Notes: generated from the sequence alone by a model not told the origin. Counted from the stretch's first letter, positions 26,121-34,722 are shown. The stretch is DNA of 64,000 bases from UBA1756 sp045222555 (GCA_045222555.1 JBGUYY010000019.1:1-64000), one strand, 5' to 3'. Translations and numbers: made by a program.

Positions 26121-26164
26121 GTTTTCAATTCTCAATTTTCAATTTTCAATTTTCATTTTTCATT
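26121..26164. repeat. AT-rich intergenic repeat, CAATTTT units
   Basis: Five or six near-perfect tandem heptamers CAATTTT/CATTTTT reach into the 3' end of the ATPase gene at 26160. This is the cleanest copy of the repeat family in the window. Confidence 0.7.
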
Positions 26165-26696
26165 TTCCTCCGATGTTCTCCTTCACCATCTCAATGAGAT
26201 ACTGTACGATTTCCGGTTCCTGGATGGACATTCCGTCGAGGGCTTCGTTCACCTCGTCGGTGTCGAACACGTAGTCGGTTTGGTCGGAATGGTAGTGGAA
26301 GATGAAGCGGATGTCGGGGTAGGCGGAGGCGGTGAGGACGACAGTGCCGGCGAGGTCGCCCATCGGCGGACGGTCGAGGTGCGTGAGGCCGAAGACGGCG
26401 GTCACGGTGGTGCCTTTGCCCTTCTCCGACTGGATGTCGAGGCTGCCGCCGGTCTGTTCGGTATTCTGCTTCAGCAGCGGCAGTCCGAGACCCACCTTGC
26501 GGGTGGTACGGGTGGTGAAAAACGGGTTGATAACCTTCTGGACAGTTTCGGCATCCATTCCGCAGCCGTTGTCGATGAAGCGAATGGTGAGGGTGTCGGC
26601 AGCAGGATTCTCTATCACCTCCAATGTCACCTCGGTGGCACCGGCGCGGGTGGAGTTCTGCAAAATGTCCATGATATGCATCGATAAATCTTTCAT
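26160..26696 (-). CDS. Histidine-kinase-type ATP-binding protein
   Basis: A 178-residue stand-alone GHKL ATPase domain without a sensor, H-box or membrane segment. The N-box is LQNSTRAGATEV, G1 is DNGCGM, and the G2 region is VGLGLPLLKQ followed by GTTVTAVF. The C-terminal about 65 residues (HYHSDQTDYVFDTDEV onward) are extra. It is the third member of a DRTGG-PHP-ATPase set; in fermentative bacteria such sets accompany multimeric [FeFe]-hydrogenase genes, where they are assumed to be regulatory or assembly factors. No hydrogenase gene is next to it here. It could phosphorylate a partner or act as an anti-sigma-like kinase; neither is shown. Confidence 0.85.
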   Translation of the reverse strand: MKDLSMHIMDILQNSTRAGATEVTLEVIENPAADTLTIRFIDNGCGMDAETVQKVINPFFTTRTTRKVGLGLPLLKQNTEQTGGSLDIQSEKGKGTTVTAVFGLTHLDRPPMGDLAGTVVLTASAYPDIRFIFHYHSDQTDYVFDTDEVNEALDGMSIQEPEIVQYLIEMVKENIGGK

Positions 26697-26703
26697 GGGA
26701 TTC

Positions 26704-27453
26704 TCAGTTTTCAGTTTTCAACAAAACTCTCCGTCCCTCCTCCTGATGGAGTGCCTTGCGGATTTCGTCGAAGCTGCGGGTTTCCATCTCGAACCAGCAG
26801 GGGGCGGTGGCAATCACGTCGGGCAGGTGGGCGTCGGAGGCGCGGGTGAAGGTTTTGTCTTTGAGATAGGGATGTTGCTGCAGGATTTTGTCCTTGTCGC
26901 CGTGTTTCGACAGCTCCACCGCGTCGTACGGCAGGTCGAACGGGATGAAGCCGAGCTGCGAGATGACGCTGTTTTTCGTCTTGTCGATATGGGCGGGGAT
27001 GAAGATGCCGTTGAGTTCTTTCACCTTGGCGGCGATGCCTTCAATGGGCACGTCGAGGCCAGAGGTGAGCAGCTTGGGCTCCTCATACACAATCTCGAAC
27101 TCCTCGTTGATCTGCACCTGGTCGCCGAAAACGTCCGGAACGTTGGGAATGTCGGGTAGGTGCTCGTCCAGAAATTGTTGGAAGAGGTCGAGGGTTTCGT
27201 GGTTCTCGAAGAAGGCGAGGCAGTGCGCCTCCTCCTTCGTCGTGACCTCGGCGCCGCACAGCACGAAGATATCGCGGTTGTGTGAGTAGTGCTCGGCCAG
27301 CCGGCAGTGTCGTGTGCAGTTGTGGTCGGTGATACCGATCACGTCGATACCCTTCCGCTTCGCCTCCTCAATGATGAAGTCGGGCGTCATGTCGAGGTCA
27401 CCGCACGGCGACAGGAGCGTGTGGTTATGCAAATCGGCCTTGAAAAGGTTCAC
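26704..27453 (-). CDS. PHP domain metal-dependent phosphoesterase
   Basis: A 249-residue PHP-family protein. Metal-binding motifs are in order: DLHNHTLLSPCGD at residues 7-19, GITDHNCTRH, a central HIDKTKNS and the C-terminal SDAHLPD. The reaction class is phosphoester hydrolysis, and some relatives act on nucleotides or histidinol phosphate. The overlap-free 2-base gap to the DRTGG gene and 7-base gap to the ATPase gene show a single operon. The true substrate is unknown. Confidence 0.88.
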   Translation of the reverse strand: MNLFKADLHNHTLLSPCGDLDMTPDFIIEEAKRKGIDVIGITDHNCTRHCRLAEHYSHNRDIFVLCGAEVTTKEEAHCLAFFENHETLDLFQQFLDEHLPDIPNVPDVFGDQVQINEEFEIVYEEPKLLTSGLDVPIEGIAAKVKELNGIFIPAHIDKTKNSVISQLGFIPFDLPYDAVELSKHGDKDKILQQHPYLKDKTFTRASDAHLPDVIATAPCWFEMETRSFDEIRKALHQEEGRRVLLKTEN

Positions 27454-27455
27454 GG

Positions 27456-27791
27456 CTATTGGTTAATCAGTTGGTAAACAGTGCCGGTAGTCTCGAAGGT
27501 CTGGGCATCGGTGCCAAGTACCGGAATACCCTCGTCGATAGCCTGTTCCAGCATATCATCCTCTGGCTTGTTGCCCTTCACGAGCAGGATGGCGGCGAGC
27601 TCCTTGAGGGAGGCGATGGCCAGCACGTTCTTGTGCGTCTGTAGGGTGATCCACACCTGACCTTCGCGGGCAAAGCCCATCACATCGCTAAGGAGGTCGG
27701 AGGTATAGCCGCCCTTGATTTCACGATCCAAATTGTCCTGTCCGCAGAAGACGGTCAGATTCATTTTTTCTACTAACTCTTTTACTGTCAT
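27456..27791 (-). CDS. DRTGG domain protein
   Basis: A 111-residue single-domain protein with the DRTGG fold: VKELVEKMNLTVFCGQDNLD, GGYTSDLLSDVMG and the AREGQVWITLQTHKNVLAIA core. DRTGG domains are found with CBS domains and in BioD/phosphotransacetylase relatives and are thought to bind ligands or regulate partners. As the first gene of the operon with PHP and GHKL proteins, it may sense the metabolite the set responds to. This is inference from association. Confidence 0.85.
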   Translation of the reverse strand: MTVKELVEKMNLTVFCGQDNLDREIKGGYTSDLLSDVMGFAREGQVWITLQTHKNVLAIASLKELAAILLVKGNKPEDDMLEQAIDEGIPVLGTDAQTFETTGTVYQLINQ

Positions 27792-27851
27792 TATTTTAAA
27801 TTATTGATTAATAATAAAATAAAAATCTTTTTCAAAACGAAATTACAGCGG

Positions 27852-27859
27852 CAAAGATA
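27852..27859 (-). promoter_or_regulatory. -7 box of the DRTGG-PHP-ATPase operon
   Basis: CAAAGATA on the plus strand reads TATCTTTG on the minus strand. It lies about 60 bases before the DRTGG start, in the divergent gap shared with rpmH. Confidence 0.65.
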
Positions 27860-27952
27860 CAATATTTGTCTGGATTTCCGACCGTACACCTATCTATTTT
27901 CCTATGTTGAAAATATTTTTTCAGATGGGGTTGCAGGTTTCAAAAAATGTTG

Positions 27953-27960
27953 TATTTTTG
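27953..27960 (+). promoter_or_regulatory. -7 box of rpmH
   Basis: TATTTTTG followed by CAGC, with TTG at 27931-27933 spaced 19 bases upstream. This is the best full -33/-7 promoter in the window and fits a highly expressed ribosomal gene. Confidence 0.75.
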
Positions 27961-27998
27961 CAGCCCCAAAATTTAAGAGAAACAAAAGCCAAAATAAG

Positions 27999-28157
27999 AT
28001 GAAAAGAACATTCCAGCCGTCCAACAGAAGACGCAAAAACAAACATGGTTTCAGAGAAAGAATGTCCACCGCTAACGGCCGTAGAGTGTTGGCCGCTCGT
28101 CGCGCGAAAGGGAGAAAAAAACTCACCGTTTCTGACGAAAGCATGGGCAGAAAATAA
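27999..28157 (+). CDS. rpmH: 50S ribosomal protein L34
   Basis: The 52-residue protein MKRTFQPSNRRRKNKHGFRE with TANGRRVLAARRAKGRKKL is a classic L34, strongly basic and slightly longer at its C-terminus than the usual 44-46 residues. The start is fixed by the family's MKRTFQPS opening; the longer upstream frame is noncoding leader. rnpA does not follow, unlike in many bacteria. Confidence 0.97.
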   Translation: MKRTFQPSNRRRKNKHGFRERMSTANGRRVLAARRAKGRKKLTVSDESMGRK

Positions 28158-28176
28158 TTTTGAAATTTTCTGAGGC

Positions 28177-28218
28177 AAAAAAAAGAAGGAAGGCAGGCGT
28201 TGTCTTCTTTTTTTTTGT
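28177..28218 (+). terminator. rpmH terminator
   Basis: A12-base arm A8GAAG (28177-28188) pairs with CTTCT8 (28204-28215), so the stem merges into a T-run. It could work for both strands. It lies 20 bases after the rpmH stop. Confidence 0.65.
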
Positions 28219-28247
28219 AATTTCGCACCCTCAAATCCATTTGTTGA

Positions 28248-29600
28248 ATGAGAAAACTTTTTATCGTCATCCTCTTTTGCATCAGCTGCTTGCAAGTGGC
28301 ATGGTCTCAGCCGACCAACACCATCGATGAGATTATCGCTGTGGTGGGTAAGGAGATTATCACCAAGTCGGAGCTCGAGGCGGAGTTTGCCACCTATGCC
28401 GCCCAATATACGGTGATGGATAATGAGGAGGAGGCCCGCATGATGATTTTCGAGCACATGCTCAAGCAGAAGCTGTACATCCACCAGGCACAGCTCGACA
28501 GTATCGAGTTCACGGATGCGGAGGTGGATGCTCGTGTGAACTACCAGCTCAACTACTGGATGGCGCAGGTGGGCGGCAATGCCAAAATTATTGAGGAGGC
28601 CTACCACAAAACCATCGACGAGATCAAGAAGGACATGCGCTCCGTGGTGCGTGACCAGATGATCACTGAGCGCGTGCAGCAGAATATCACTGAGAATGTC
28701 ACCATCACCCCGTCGGAGGTGAAGAAGTTTTTCGACAAGATTCCCTACGACAGCCTTCCCACCATCGAACCCTCCTACGAGATCGGGCACATCGTGAAGT
28801 TGCCGCCTGTGAGTGACGAGGAGGTGGCCGCTATCAAGGAGCGGCTGTTGGGCTTCCGCGAGCGCGTGCTGCGTGGTGAGAAGTTCTCCATGCTGGCCCG
28901 TCTCTATTCCGACGACCAGGGCTCCGCCTCCAACGGCGGCGAGCTGGGCTTCGTGGAACGCGGCACCCTCTACCCCGAATTCGAGGCGGTGGCCTTCAAC
29001 CTCAAAAGTGGTGAGGTGTCGCAGGTGGTGCAGACCAAGGCCGGCTACCACATCATCCAGATGATCGAGCGGCGCGGCGACAAGATCAACGTGGCACACA
29101 TCCTCCTGCAGCCCAAGCCCTCGGCCGAAGAGCAGGTGAAAGCCATCGAGTTTCTTGACAGCGTGCGGCAGGTGATTCTCGACCAGAAGATGGAGTTCAG
29201 CAAGGCCGCCAAGGAGTTTTCCGACGACATGAATAAGAACAGCGGCGGCTGGGTGGTGAACCCCTACAACAACTCCTACAAGTTTGAAAAAGAGGCCTTC
29301 GATGCTAGTACCTTCGCCACCGTTAACCGACTCATCCCCGGCGAGTACTCGCAGCCTGTGGCCTATGTGAACGAAGACGGCAAGATGGCCTACCGGCTCA
29401 TCTACCTCAAGACAAAAGTGGCTTCGCACAAACCCAATCTACGCGAGGATTACGACCTGATCAAAGGCGCTGCCCTCGAAGAGAAAAAGCAGTCGATGAT
29501 TGACAAGTGGCTGAAAGAAAAGGTCACCGTCACCAATATTAAAATCAACGAAAACTACCAGAACGCCCCCTTCCTTAAAGAGTGGGGCCTCACCGATTAA
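28248..29600 (+). CDS. Periplasmic peptidylprolyl isomerase, SurA-like
   Basis: A 450-residue protein with a signal peptide ending AWSQ near residue 21, a SurA N-terminal domain (IIAVVGKEIITKSELEAEF), and a parvulin domain (about 170-285; YSDDQGSASNGGELGFVERG, GYHIIQMIERRGDKINVAHI). A second, weaker parvulin-like part follows. SurA assists outer-membrane protein folding in the periplasm. A degenerate promoter TAATTTCG lies at 28218. The protein is not followed by a typical surA-pdxA arrangement but by a MoxR ATPase. Confidence 0.9.
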   Translation: MRKLFIVILFCISCLQVAWSQPTNTIDEIIAVVGKEIITKSELEAEFATYAAQYTVMDNEEEARMMIFEHMLKQKLYIHQAQLDSIEFTDAEVDARVNYQLNYWMAQVGGNAKIIEEAYHKTIDEIKKDMRSVVRDQMITERVQQNITENVTITPSEVKKFFDKIPYDSLPTIEPSYEIGHIVKLPPVSDEEVAAIKERLLGFRERVLRGEKFSMLARLYSDDQGSASNGGELGFVERGTLYPEFEAVAFNLKSGEVSQVVQTKAGYHIIQMIERRGDKINVAHILLQPKPSAEEQVKAIEFLDSVRQVILDQKMEFSKAAKEFSDDMNKNSGGWVVNPYNNSYKFEKEAFDASTFATVNRLIPGEYSQPVAYVNEDGKMAYRLIYLKTKVASHKPNLREDYDLIKGAALEEKKQSMIDKWLKEKVTVTNIKINENYQNAPFLKEWGLTD

Positions 29601-29615
29601 AATATAAAAGTAACT

Positions 29616-30593
29616 ATGGCAGAATTGAATTTCAAAGACGACGTGGAAGCCATTGAGGCGTTTGTGGAAAAATATGCACAGCTGCGCCGCGAGATCGGCA
29701 AGGTGATTGTCGGCCAGGATGAAATTATCAAGAATATTCTGATGGTGATGTTCAGCCGCAGTCACGCCCTGCTCATCGGCGTGCCCGGACTGGCCAAGAC
29801 CTTGATGATTACCACGATTGCTAAGTCTATCAGTTTAACATACAATAGAATACAGTTCACCCCCGACTTGATGCCGTCGGATATTATGGGTACCGAAATC
29901 CTCGATGAGAGCCGCAAGTTCAAGTTCGTGAAAGGCCCCATCTTCGCCAACATCGTGCTGGCCGACGAGATCAACCGTACGCCTCCCAAAACGCAGTCCG
30001 CTCTGTTGGAGGCCATGCAGGAGCGTTCGGTGAGTATGAACGGCGTGACCTACCAGCTGCCGGAGCCTTTCTTTGTGCTGGCTACCCAGAACCCTATCGA
30101 ACAGGAGGGTACCTACCCGCTGCCCGAAGCCCAGCAGGACCGTTTCATGTTCAACATCATGCTCGACTACCCGGGCTTCGACGACGAGGTGAACATCGTG
30201 AAATCGACCATCCATGGCGCGATGGCCGAACCCGAGCAGGTGCTTACCATGGAGGAGATTATCTTCTACCAGAAATTACTGCAGAAGATTCCGATCTCCG
30301 ACAATGTATATCAGTATGCGGTGAAGTTGGCCACCATGACGCGCCCCAACACGGCCGGCGCTCATCCGTGGGCCAACGACTACCTCGCATGGGGTGCCGG
30401 TCCGCGTGCCTCGCAGTTCCTCATCATCGGCGCCAGAACGCACGCCGTGCTCAGCGGCAAGTACTCGCCCGACATTGAGGACGTGCGCGCCGTCGCCATC
30501 AACATCCTCCGCCATCGTATCATCAAAAATTACAAGGCTGAGGCGGAAGGAATTTCTATTGAAGATATTATTAACAAACTGATGCACGCGTAG
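29616..30593 (+). CDS. MoxR family AAA+ ATPase
   Basis: A 325-residue MoxR ATPase with Walker A GVPGLAKT, Walker B VLADEINRTPPKTQ and LEAMQERSVSMNG, all intact. MoxR proteins act as chaperones that activate or assemble metal- or cofactor-containing partners and usually sit before DUF58 and VWA (BatA/B-type) genes. Here neither partner follows; holB comes after only 2 bases. Its client therefore cannot be guessed from context. Confidence 0.92.
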   Translation: MAELNFKDDVEAIEAFVEKYAQLRREIGKVIVGQDEIIKNILMVMFSRSHALLIGVPGLAKTLMITTIAKSISLTYNRIQFTPDLMPSDIMGTEILDESRKFKFVKGPIFANIVLADEINRTPPKTQSALLEAMQERSVSMNGVTYQLPEPFFVLATQNPIEQEGTYPLPEAQQDRFMFNIMLDYPGFDDEVNIVKSTIHGAMAEPEQVLTMEEIIFYQKLLQKIPISDNVYQYAVKLATMTRPNTAGAHPWANDYLAWGAGPRASQFLIIGARTHAVLSGKYSPDIEDVRAVAINILRHRIIKNYKAEAEGISIEDIINKLMHA

Positions 30594-30595
30594 TT

Positions 30596-31759
30596 ATGCA
30601 ATTCAAGGATGTACTGGTAGATGAAGAGCTGAAACGTCAGCTGGTGGCCCTCGCCGATGAGAACCGCATCAGCCATGCGCAGCTCTTTCTGGGGCGCAAT
30701 GGCAGCCATAGCTTTGCCCTTGCCCTCGCCTTCGCTCAGTACATCTGCTGCACCGACCGCCACGACGGCGACTCGTGCGGCCATTGCCATTCCTGCACCA
30801 TGTTCGAAAAACTGCAGTACCCCGACCTGCACCTCATCTTCCCCAACTGCACCTTCGGCGAGGTGGACAAAGACCCCGACTCGGAAAAGCTGGCCGGCTA
30901 CTTCCGCGATTTCGTCTTTGCTAACAACTATCACCTCGACTACAACGAGTGGGTGAAGAATCTGAAGAGCGAGCGCAAACAGGTGGTGATTAATATCCGT
31001 GATACTGCTAACATATTGATGCAGAATAGTATCCGTTCGTATGAAAACGGGTATAAGATTTATATTCTCTGGATGGCGGAGAAGATTCAGCTGGCGGCGG
31101 CCAACAAGCTGCTGAAGACTTTGGAAGAGCCGGAGAGCCAATCACTGTTCATCCTGGTGTCGGAAAGCAGCGACCAGATGCTGCCCACCATCCTGTCGCG
31201 TACGCAGCTGGTGAAGATTCCGCCGTTGTCGGAGGATACCATCCGCCAGCAGCTGATGGAGCGCGAGGGGGTGACGGAGCAGGAGGCCGCTGACCTCGCT
31301 GCTGTGGTCGACGGTAGCTATGTGCGTGCCCTCAACCTGCTGCACGATAGCGCTGAGATACACCACCTGCTCACCAACTACAACATCGTGATGAAGAGTC
31401 TCTCCGCTTACCTCAAAGACCCCAAAGACCTGGCTCGTATCAACTACCTGCAGGTACAGGACGTGCTCGCCGAACTTGGCCAGGCCGGCCGCGAGATGCA
31501 GAAGCGGTTCCTCAATTACATGCTACGCATGTTCCGCAACACGCTGTTGCTCAATAAGGGACACCGTTCATTGGTGCGCGCTACGTCGGAAGAGTGGATG
31601 GTGCTGGATGAATTTCAGATGCTGTTCACACTGAAGAACGCCTCGCAGCTTCTACAGGAATGTACCGACGCGCTCTATCATCTGGAACGCAATGCCAACG
31701 TGAATATTCTGCTTACTGACTTCTATTTCAAACTGTTAAAAGCTTTTTCCGAACGATAA
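30596..31759 (+). CDS. DNA polymerase III delta prime subunit (HolB-like)
   Basis: A 387-residue clamp-loader protein. The first part is related to the AAA+ delta prime, but the P-loop is degenerate (LGRNGSHSFALALAFAQYI), as expected for a non-hydrolysing subunit. Four cysteines CCTDRHDGDSCGHCHSC form the zinc module. NKLLKTLEEPESQSLFILVS and ILSRTQLVKI follow, with SRT instead of the usual SRC. It would work with tau/gamma and delta to load the beta clamp. A zinc- and partner-binding role is known for the family; the specific contribution here is inferred. Confidence 0.9.
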   Translation: MQFKDVLVDEELKRQLVALADENRISHAQLFLGRNGSHSFALALAFAQYICCTDRHDGDSCGHCHSCTMFEKLQYPDLHLIFPNCTFGEVDKDPDSEKLAGYFRDFVFANNYHLDYNEWVKNLKSERKQVVINIRDTANILMQNSIRSYENGYKIYILWMAEKIQLAAANKLLKTLEEPESQSLFILVSESSDQMLPTILSRTQLVKIPPLSEDTIRQQLMEREGVTEQEAADLAAVVDGSYVRALNLLHDSAEIHHLLTNYNIVMKSLSAYLKDPKDLARINYLQVQDVLAELGQAGREMQKRFLNYMLRMFRNTLLLNKGHRSLVRATSEEWMVLDEFQMLFTLKNASQLLQECTDALYHLERNANVNILLTDFYFKLLKAFSER

Positions 31760-31769
31760 ACCCCAGTCT

Positions 31770-32264
31770 ATGCCTGAATTTCCCATACGAGTTTACAGTG
31801 CCGATCGCTACCAGCTGGTGCATACCGAGCAGGAGTATAAGGCTCTGTTGGAGCAATTTACCTACATCCGTGCCGCTGGCGGACTGGTGTACAACGAAGC
31901 TGGTGACCTGCTGATGATTTTCCGTCGTGGCAAATGGGACCTGCCGAAAGGCAAGGTGGAGCCCGGCGAGGATGATGTGACCGCTGCCCTGCGGGAAGTG
32001 AAGGAGGAGACCGGTGTGGCCGCCGAGGTGGTAGGGGAGAGGAGGTTCTTCGGTTACCATACTTACGGTACTTACGGCAGCCCCATGCTCAAGGAGACGG
32101 TGTGGTTGGAGATGCGCGCCCTGCCCCAGCAACAGCTGGCACCGCAGTTGGAAGAGGATATTGCACAGGCTGTGTGGGTGCCGCTGCACGAAGTGGATGC
32201 TAAGCTACGCAACTCCTACGAGTCGGTACGCGACCTGTGGGACATGGTGAAAAAATCCCGATAA
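31770..32264 (+). CDS. NUDIX hydrolase
   Basis: A 164-residue Nudix protein with a perfect box: G-K-V-E-P-G-E then seven residues, REVKEETGV. The remainder fits the alpha/beta/alpha fold. Nudix enzymes remove a nucleoside- or other X-linked pyrophosphate; the substrate is unknown. Family similarity places it with Ap4A/ADP-ribose-type members, but this is weak. It follows holB by 10 bases. Confidence 0.9.
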   Translation: MPEFPIRVYSADRYQLVHTEQEYKALLEQFTYIRAAGGLVYNEAGDLLMIFRRGKWDLPKGKVEPGEDDVTAALREVKEETGVAAEVVGERRFFGYHTYGTYGSPMLKETVWLEMRALPQQQLAPQLEEDIAQAVWVPLHEVDAKLRNSYESVRDLWDMVKKSR

Positions 32265-32295
32265 TTATTTTAGTATTAACCAAAAATAGTTGATT

Positions 32296-32970
32296 ATGAA
32301 AAAGTTCAGATTTGTATTGATGATTGCCCTGCTGATGGCAGGTGTGATGAGCGTTTCTGCACAACAAAGAGACCATCATGGTATTTCTGTGCATGTGGGT
32401 GGTGTGCTGCCCGTTCAGGAATTCAACAACTCTCCCGCCTATTTTGTGCCGGGTGTCAACGACCGTGCCTTCAACGGCAAGGGTGCTGCCATGTTCGGTG
32501 CCTCCCTCGGGCTGAAGTACAACTACGTGTTTGATTTCGGTTTGGGTATTTTCGCATCTGCTGACCTGATGTGGAACTCCCTTAACAAGGATGTTCGCAA
32601 GGTGTACGAACAAGCCTCCTGCACGAAACCCATGTACGTGAATGTGCCCGTCCTCGTGGGTGTGAACTATGTGACAGACTTCAGCGACATTGTGGATGTG
32701 TGGGGTGAAGCTGGTATCGGTGCCGACATGTTCCTGAAGACCACAGAAGGCTGGAACAATGCAAAGACGAAATATAATATGAATGCTGCCTTCGCCGTTG
32801 GAGTTGGCGCAGGTGTCACCTTTATCGACCTCATCAGCGTAGGCGTTCACTACTACTGGCTTGGCCGTCAAAGCGTGAAGGTAGATGGCGTTACCTACGA
32901 TGAGACCTATGTTATTCCCAACAAGATGAAGATAGGTATGGTGGCGTTTAAAGTGGGTTTCCATTTTTAA
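32296..32970 (+). CDS. Outer-membrane beta-barrel protein, hypothetical
   Basis: A 224-residue exported protein with signal peptide MKKFRFVLMIALLMAGVMSVSAQ. The mature part alternates short beta strands and turns with frequent G-A/G-L-x-Y pairs (SLGLKYNYVFDFGLGIFASA, GVGAGVTFIDLISVGVHYYW), ending with an aromatic residue HF. This is the architecture of an eight-stranded outer-membrane barrel (OmpA-N or OmpW-like). No specific family is assigned. A terminator follows. Confidence 0.75.
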   Translation: MKKFRFVLMIALLMAGVMSVSAQQRDHHGISVHVGGVLPVQEFNNSPAYFVPGVNDRAFNGKGAAMFGASLGLKYNYVFDFGLGIFASADLMWNSLNKDVRKVYEQASCTKPMYVNVPVLVGVNYVTDFSDIVDVWGEAGIGADMFLKTTEGWNNAKTKYNMNAAFAVGVGAGVTFIDLISVGVHYYWLGRQSVKVDGVTYDETYVIPNKMKIGMVAFKVGFHF

Positions 32971-32994
32971 TAAATTGATAATCAATATAAAACA

Positions 32995-33030
32995 GGATAG
33001 CCTCGTGGTTTGAGGCTGTCCCGTTTTTTT
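32995..33030 (+). terminator. Terminator after the barrel protein
   Basis: A 10-bp stem GGATAGCCTC/GAGGCTGTCC (32995-33004 with 33012-33021, one G-T pair) closes on a 7-base loop and is followed by T7. Flanking bases extend the pairing. Confidence 0.88.
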
Positions 33031-33055
33031 CAATAAGCATACTATATATATTAAT

Positions 33056-34597
33056 ATGCTCAACCAAAAAAGATACTGGACTTGGCTTCTCTTCGCACTG
33101 ACGCTGGTTGCTTTTGTGACTGTGCTGTACTACTCCAGTGTCTTGCTGAAAGACATTGCCAAGGAGGAGCGCAACAAGGTGGAGCTGTGGGCGAAGGCTG
33201 TGAAGCACAAAGCTGAGTTGGTCAATTCCACCAATAAGTTCTTCAATGAAATTAAGTTGGAGGAAGGGAAACGCGCTCAGCAGTTTGCACAGGTGTTTCA
33301 GAAACTGAATGAGGCTTCTACTAGTGCTGAGATTAATACGTATCTTTCTGAGATTGAGAATAATAAAAAGAATAATAAATTCCCGCTCATCCTTGCCTCG
33401 CCCGATGGCAGCATCTCCTATACGGTGAATGAAATGCCAGAGGTGGAGAAGATGCGGAATGTGAAGGAGCTAGGACAACGCCTCGCAGAGTACGACTCCA
33501 TCGTGCTGCATTATGATCCGGACGACATTTCCTATTATGTGACGATTTTTTACAAACAGTCGCAGGTCTATACCGATTTGAAAGGGGCATTGGATACTTT
33601 GCAAAGATCTTTCTTTCAAGAGATTGTGTCCAATACAGCCTCGCTTCCGGTGTTGGTAACCAACGCCACAATGGACAAAGTGATTCTGTCGGGCAACATC
33701 GACACCACAGGGCTTCAGTCCAGCGGTGGCCTTTCGGCGATGCTCGACCGCATGAAGAACAAGAACCAGCCTATTGAGGTGGTTTTGCCCGATCATGGCA
33801 AGTGCTTCGTGTTTTATGAGGAGTCGCCTGTGCTGGTAAGGTTGAGGTATTTTCCTTATATACAGCTGTTTATAATTCTTGTTTTTGTTATCATAGCCTA
33901 CCTGTTGTTCAGTTTTGCCCGTCGCTCGGAGCAGAACCGCGTGTGGGTGGGCATGTCGAAGGAGACCGCCCACCAGCTGGGCACCCCTATTTCGTCGCTG
34001 ATGGCCTGGACGGAAATCCTGCGCGAGAGCGAGGTGGACCCCTCGATGGTGGATGAGATCAACAAGGATGTACGCCGCCTCGATACCATCGCGCAGCGTT
34101 TCTCCAAAATCGGTTCCGTGCCGGAACTGAAGGAAGAAAATCTGGTGGAGGTCATTCGCGATTTCACCGCCTACCTGCGCACCCGTATCTCCTCGAAGGT
34201 AACCATCTATTTTGATGCCGAAAATCTGCCCGACATCATCATCCCCCTGAACCGCTACCTCTTTGAGTGGGTGATTGAAAACCTCTGCAAGAATGCGGTG
34301 GATGCCATGGACGGCTGCGGCAGCATCACCATCGTGGTGACCGACGAGCCGCGCCATGTGCACATCGACATCACCGATACAGGCAAGGGCATTCCGCAAA
34401 AAATGCAAAAAACCATCTTCAACCCGGGCTACACCTCCAAGAGCAGAGGATGGGGACTCGGATTAACCCTTGCGAAACGCATCATCAAAGAGTATCATAA
34501 GGGCAAACTTTTTGTGAAAAACTCTGTGGTGGGAAAAGGCACCACGATGCGCATCACGCTCAATAAGCCCAAAACGAAATCTGCCGTTTCGCACTGA
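33056..34597 (+). CDS. Membrane-bound sensor histidine kinase
   Basis: A 513-residue histidine kinase with an N-terminal membrane segment (about 7-27), a periplasmic domain to about residue 262, a second segment (LFIILVFVIIAYLLFSFA), the H-box SKETAHQLGTPISSLMAW with the phosphorylated histidine, and a catalytic GHKL domain with N-box ENLCKNAVDAM, G1 ITDTGKGIP and G2 SRGWGLGLTLAKRII. The dimer/phosphoacceptor region is shorter than in most kinases. No response regulator follows; the partner must lie elsewhere. An ABC operon follows after 180 bases. Confidence 0.93.
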   Translation: MLNQKRYWTWLLFALTLVAFVTVLYYSSVLLKDIAKEERNKVELWAKAVKHKAELVNSTNKFFNEIKLEEGKRAQQFAQVFQKLNEASTSAEINTYLSEIENNKKNNKFPLILASPDGSISYTVNEMPEVEKMRNVKELGQRLAEYDSIVLHYDPDDISYYVTIFYKQSQVYTDLKGALDTLQRSFFQEIVSNTASLPVLVTNATMDKVILSGNIDTTGLQSSGGLSAMLDRMKNKNQPIEVVLPDHGKCFVFYEESPVLVRLRYFPYIQLFIILVFVIIAYLLFSFARRSEQNRVWVGMSKETAHQLGTPISSLMAWTEILRESEVDPSMVDEINKDVRRLDTIAQRFSKIGSVPELKEENLVEVIRDFTAYLRTRISSKVTIYFDAENLPDIIIPLNRYLFEWVIENLCKNAVDAMDGCGSITIVVTDEPRHVHIDITDTGKGIPQKMQKTIFNPGYTSKSRGWGLGLTLAKRIIKEYHKGKLFVKNSVVGKGTTMRITLNKPKTKSAVSH

Positions 34598-34713
34598 TTT
34601 TCTTCCAAAATCATCACCTAAAAATTCATCATTTTCTTTTGTAAAAACATATCTTACTGATTATCAATTAGAAAAATTTTAAAATAATTGAACCATCGTA
34701 AGGATATTCCTTT

Positions 34714-34721
34714 TACTTTTG
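34714..34721 (+). promoter_or_regulatory. -7 box of the ABC-permease-GntR operon
   Basis: TACTTTTG followed by CAG. Expected initiation near 34728 lies inside the palindromic operator at 34723-34746. Confidence 0.7.
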
Positions 34722-34722
34722 C

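Noticed and set aside
26121..26164. CRISPR-like array from the CAATTTT repeats
   Set aside because: The unit is 7 bases with no spacers; it is a simple tandem repeat.
27921..29429. About 500-codon minus-strand frame opposite rpmH and surA
   Set aside because: It crosses two well-supported genes on the other strand and contains His-Leu-rich translation typical of antisense reading.
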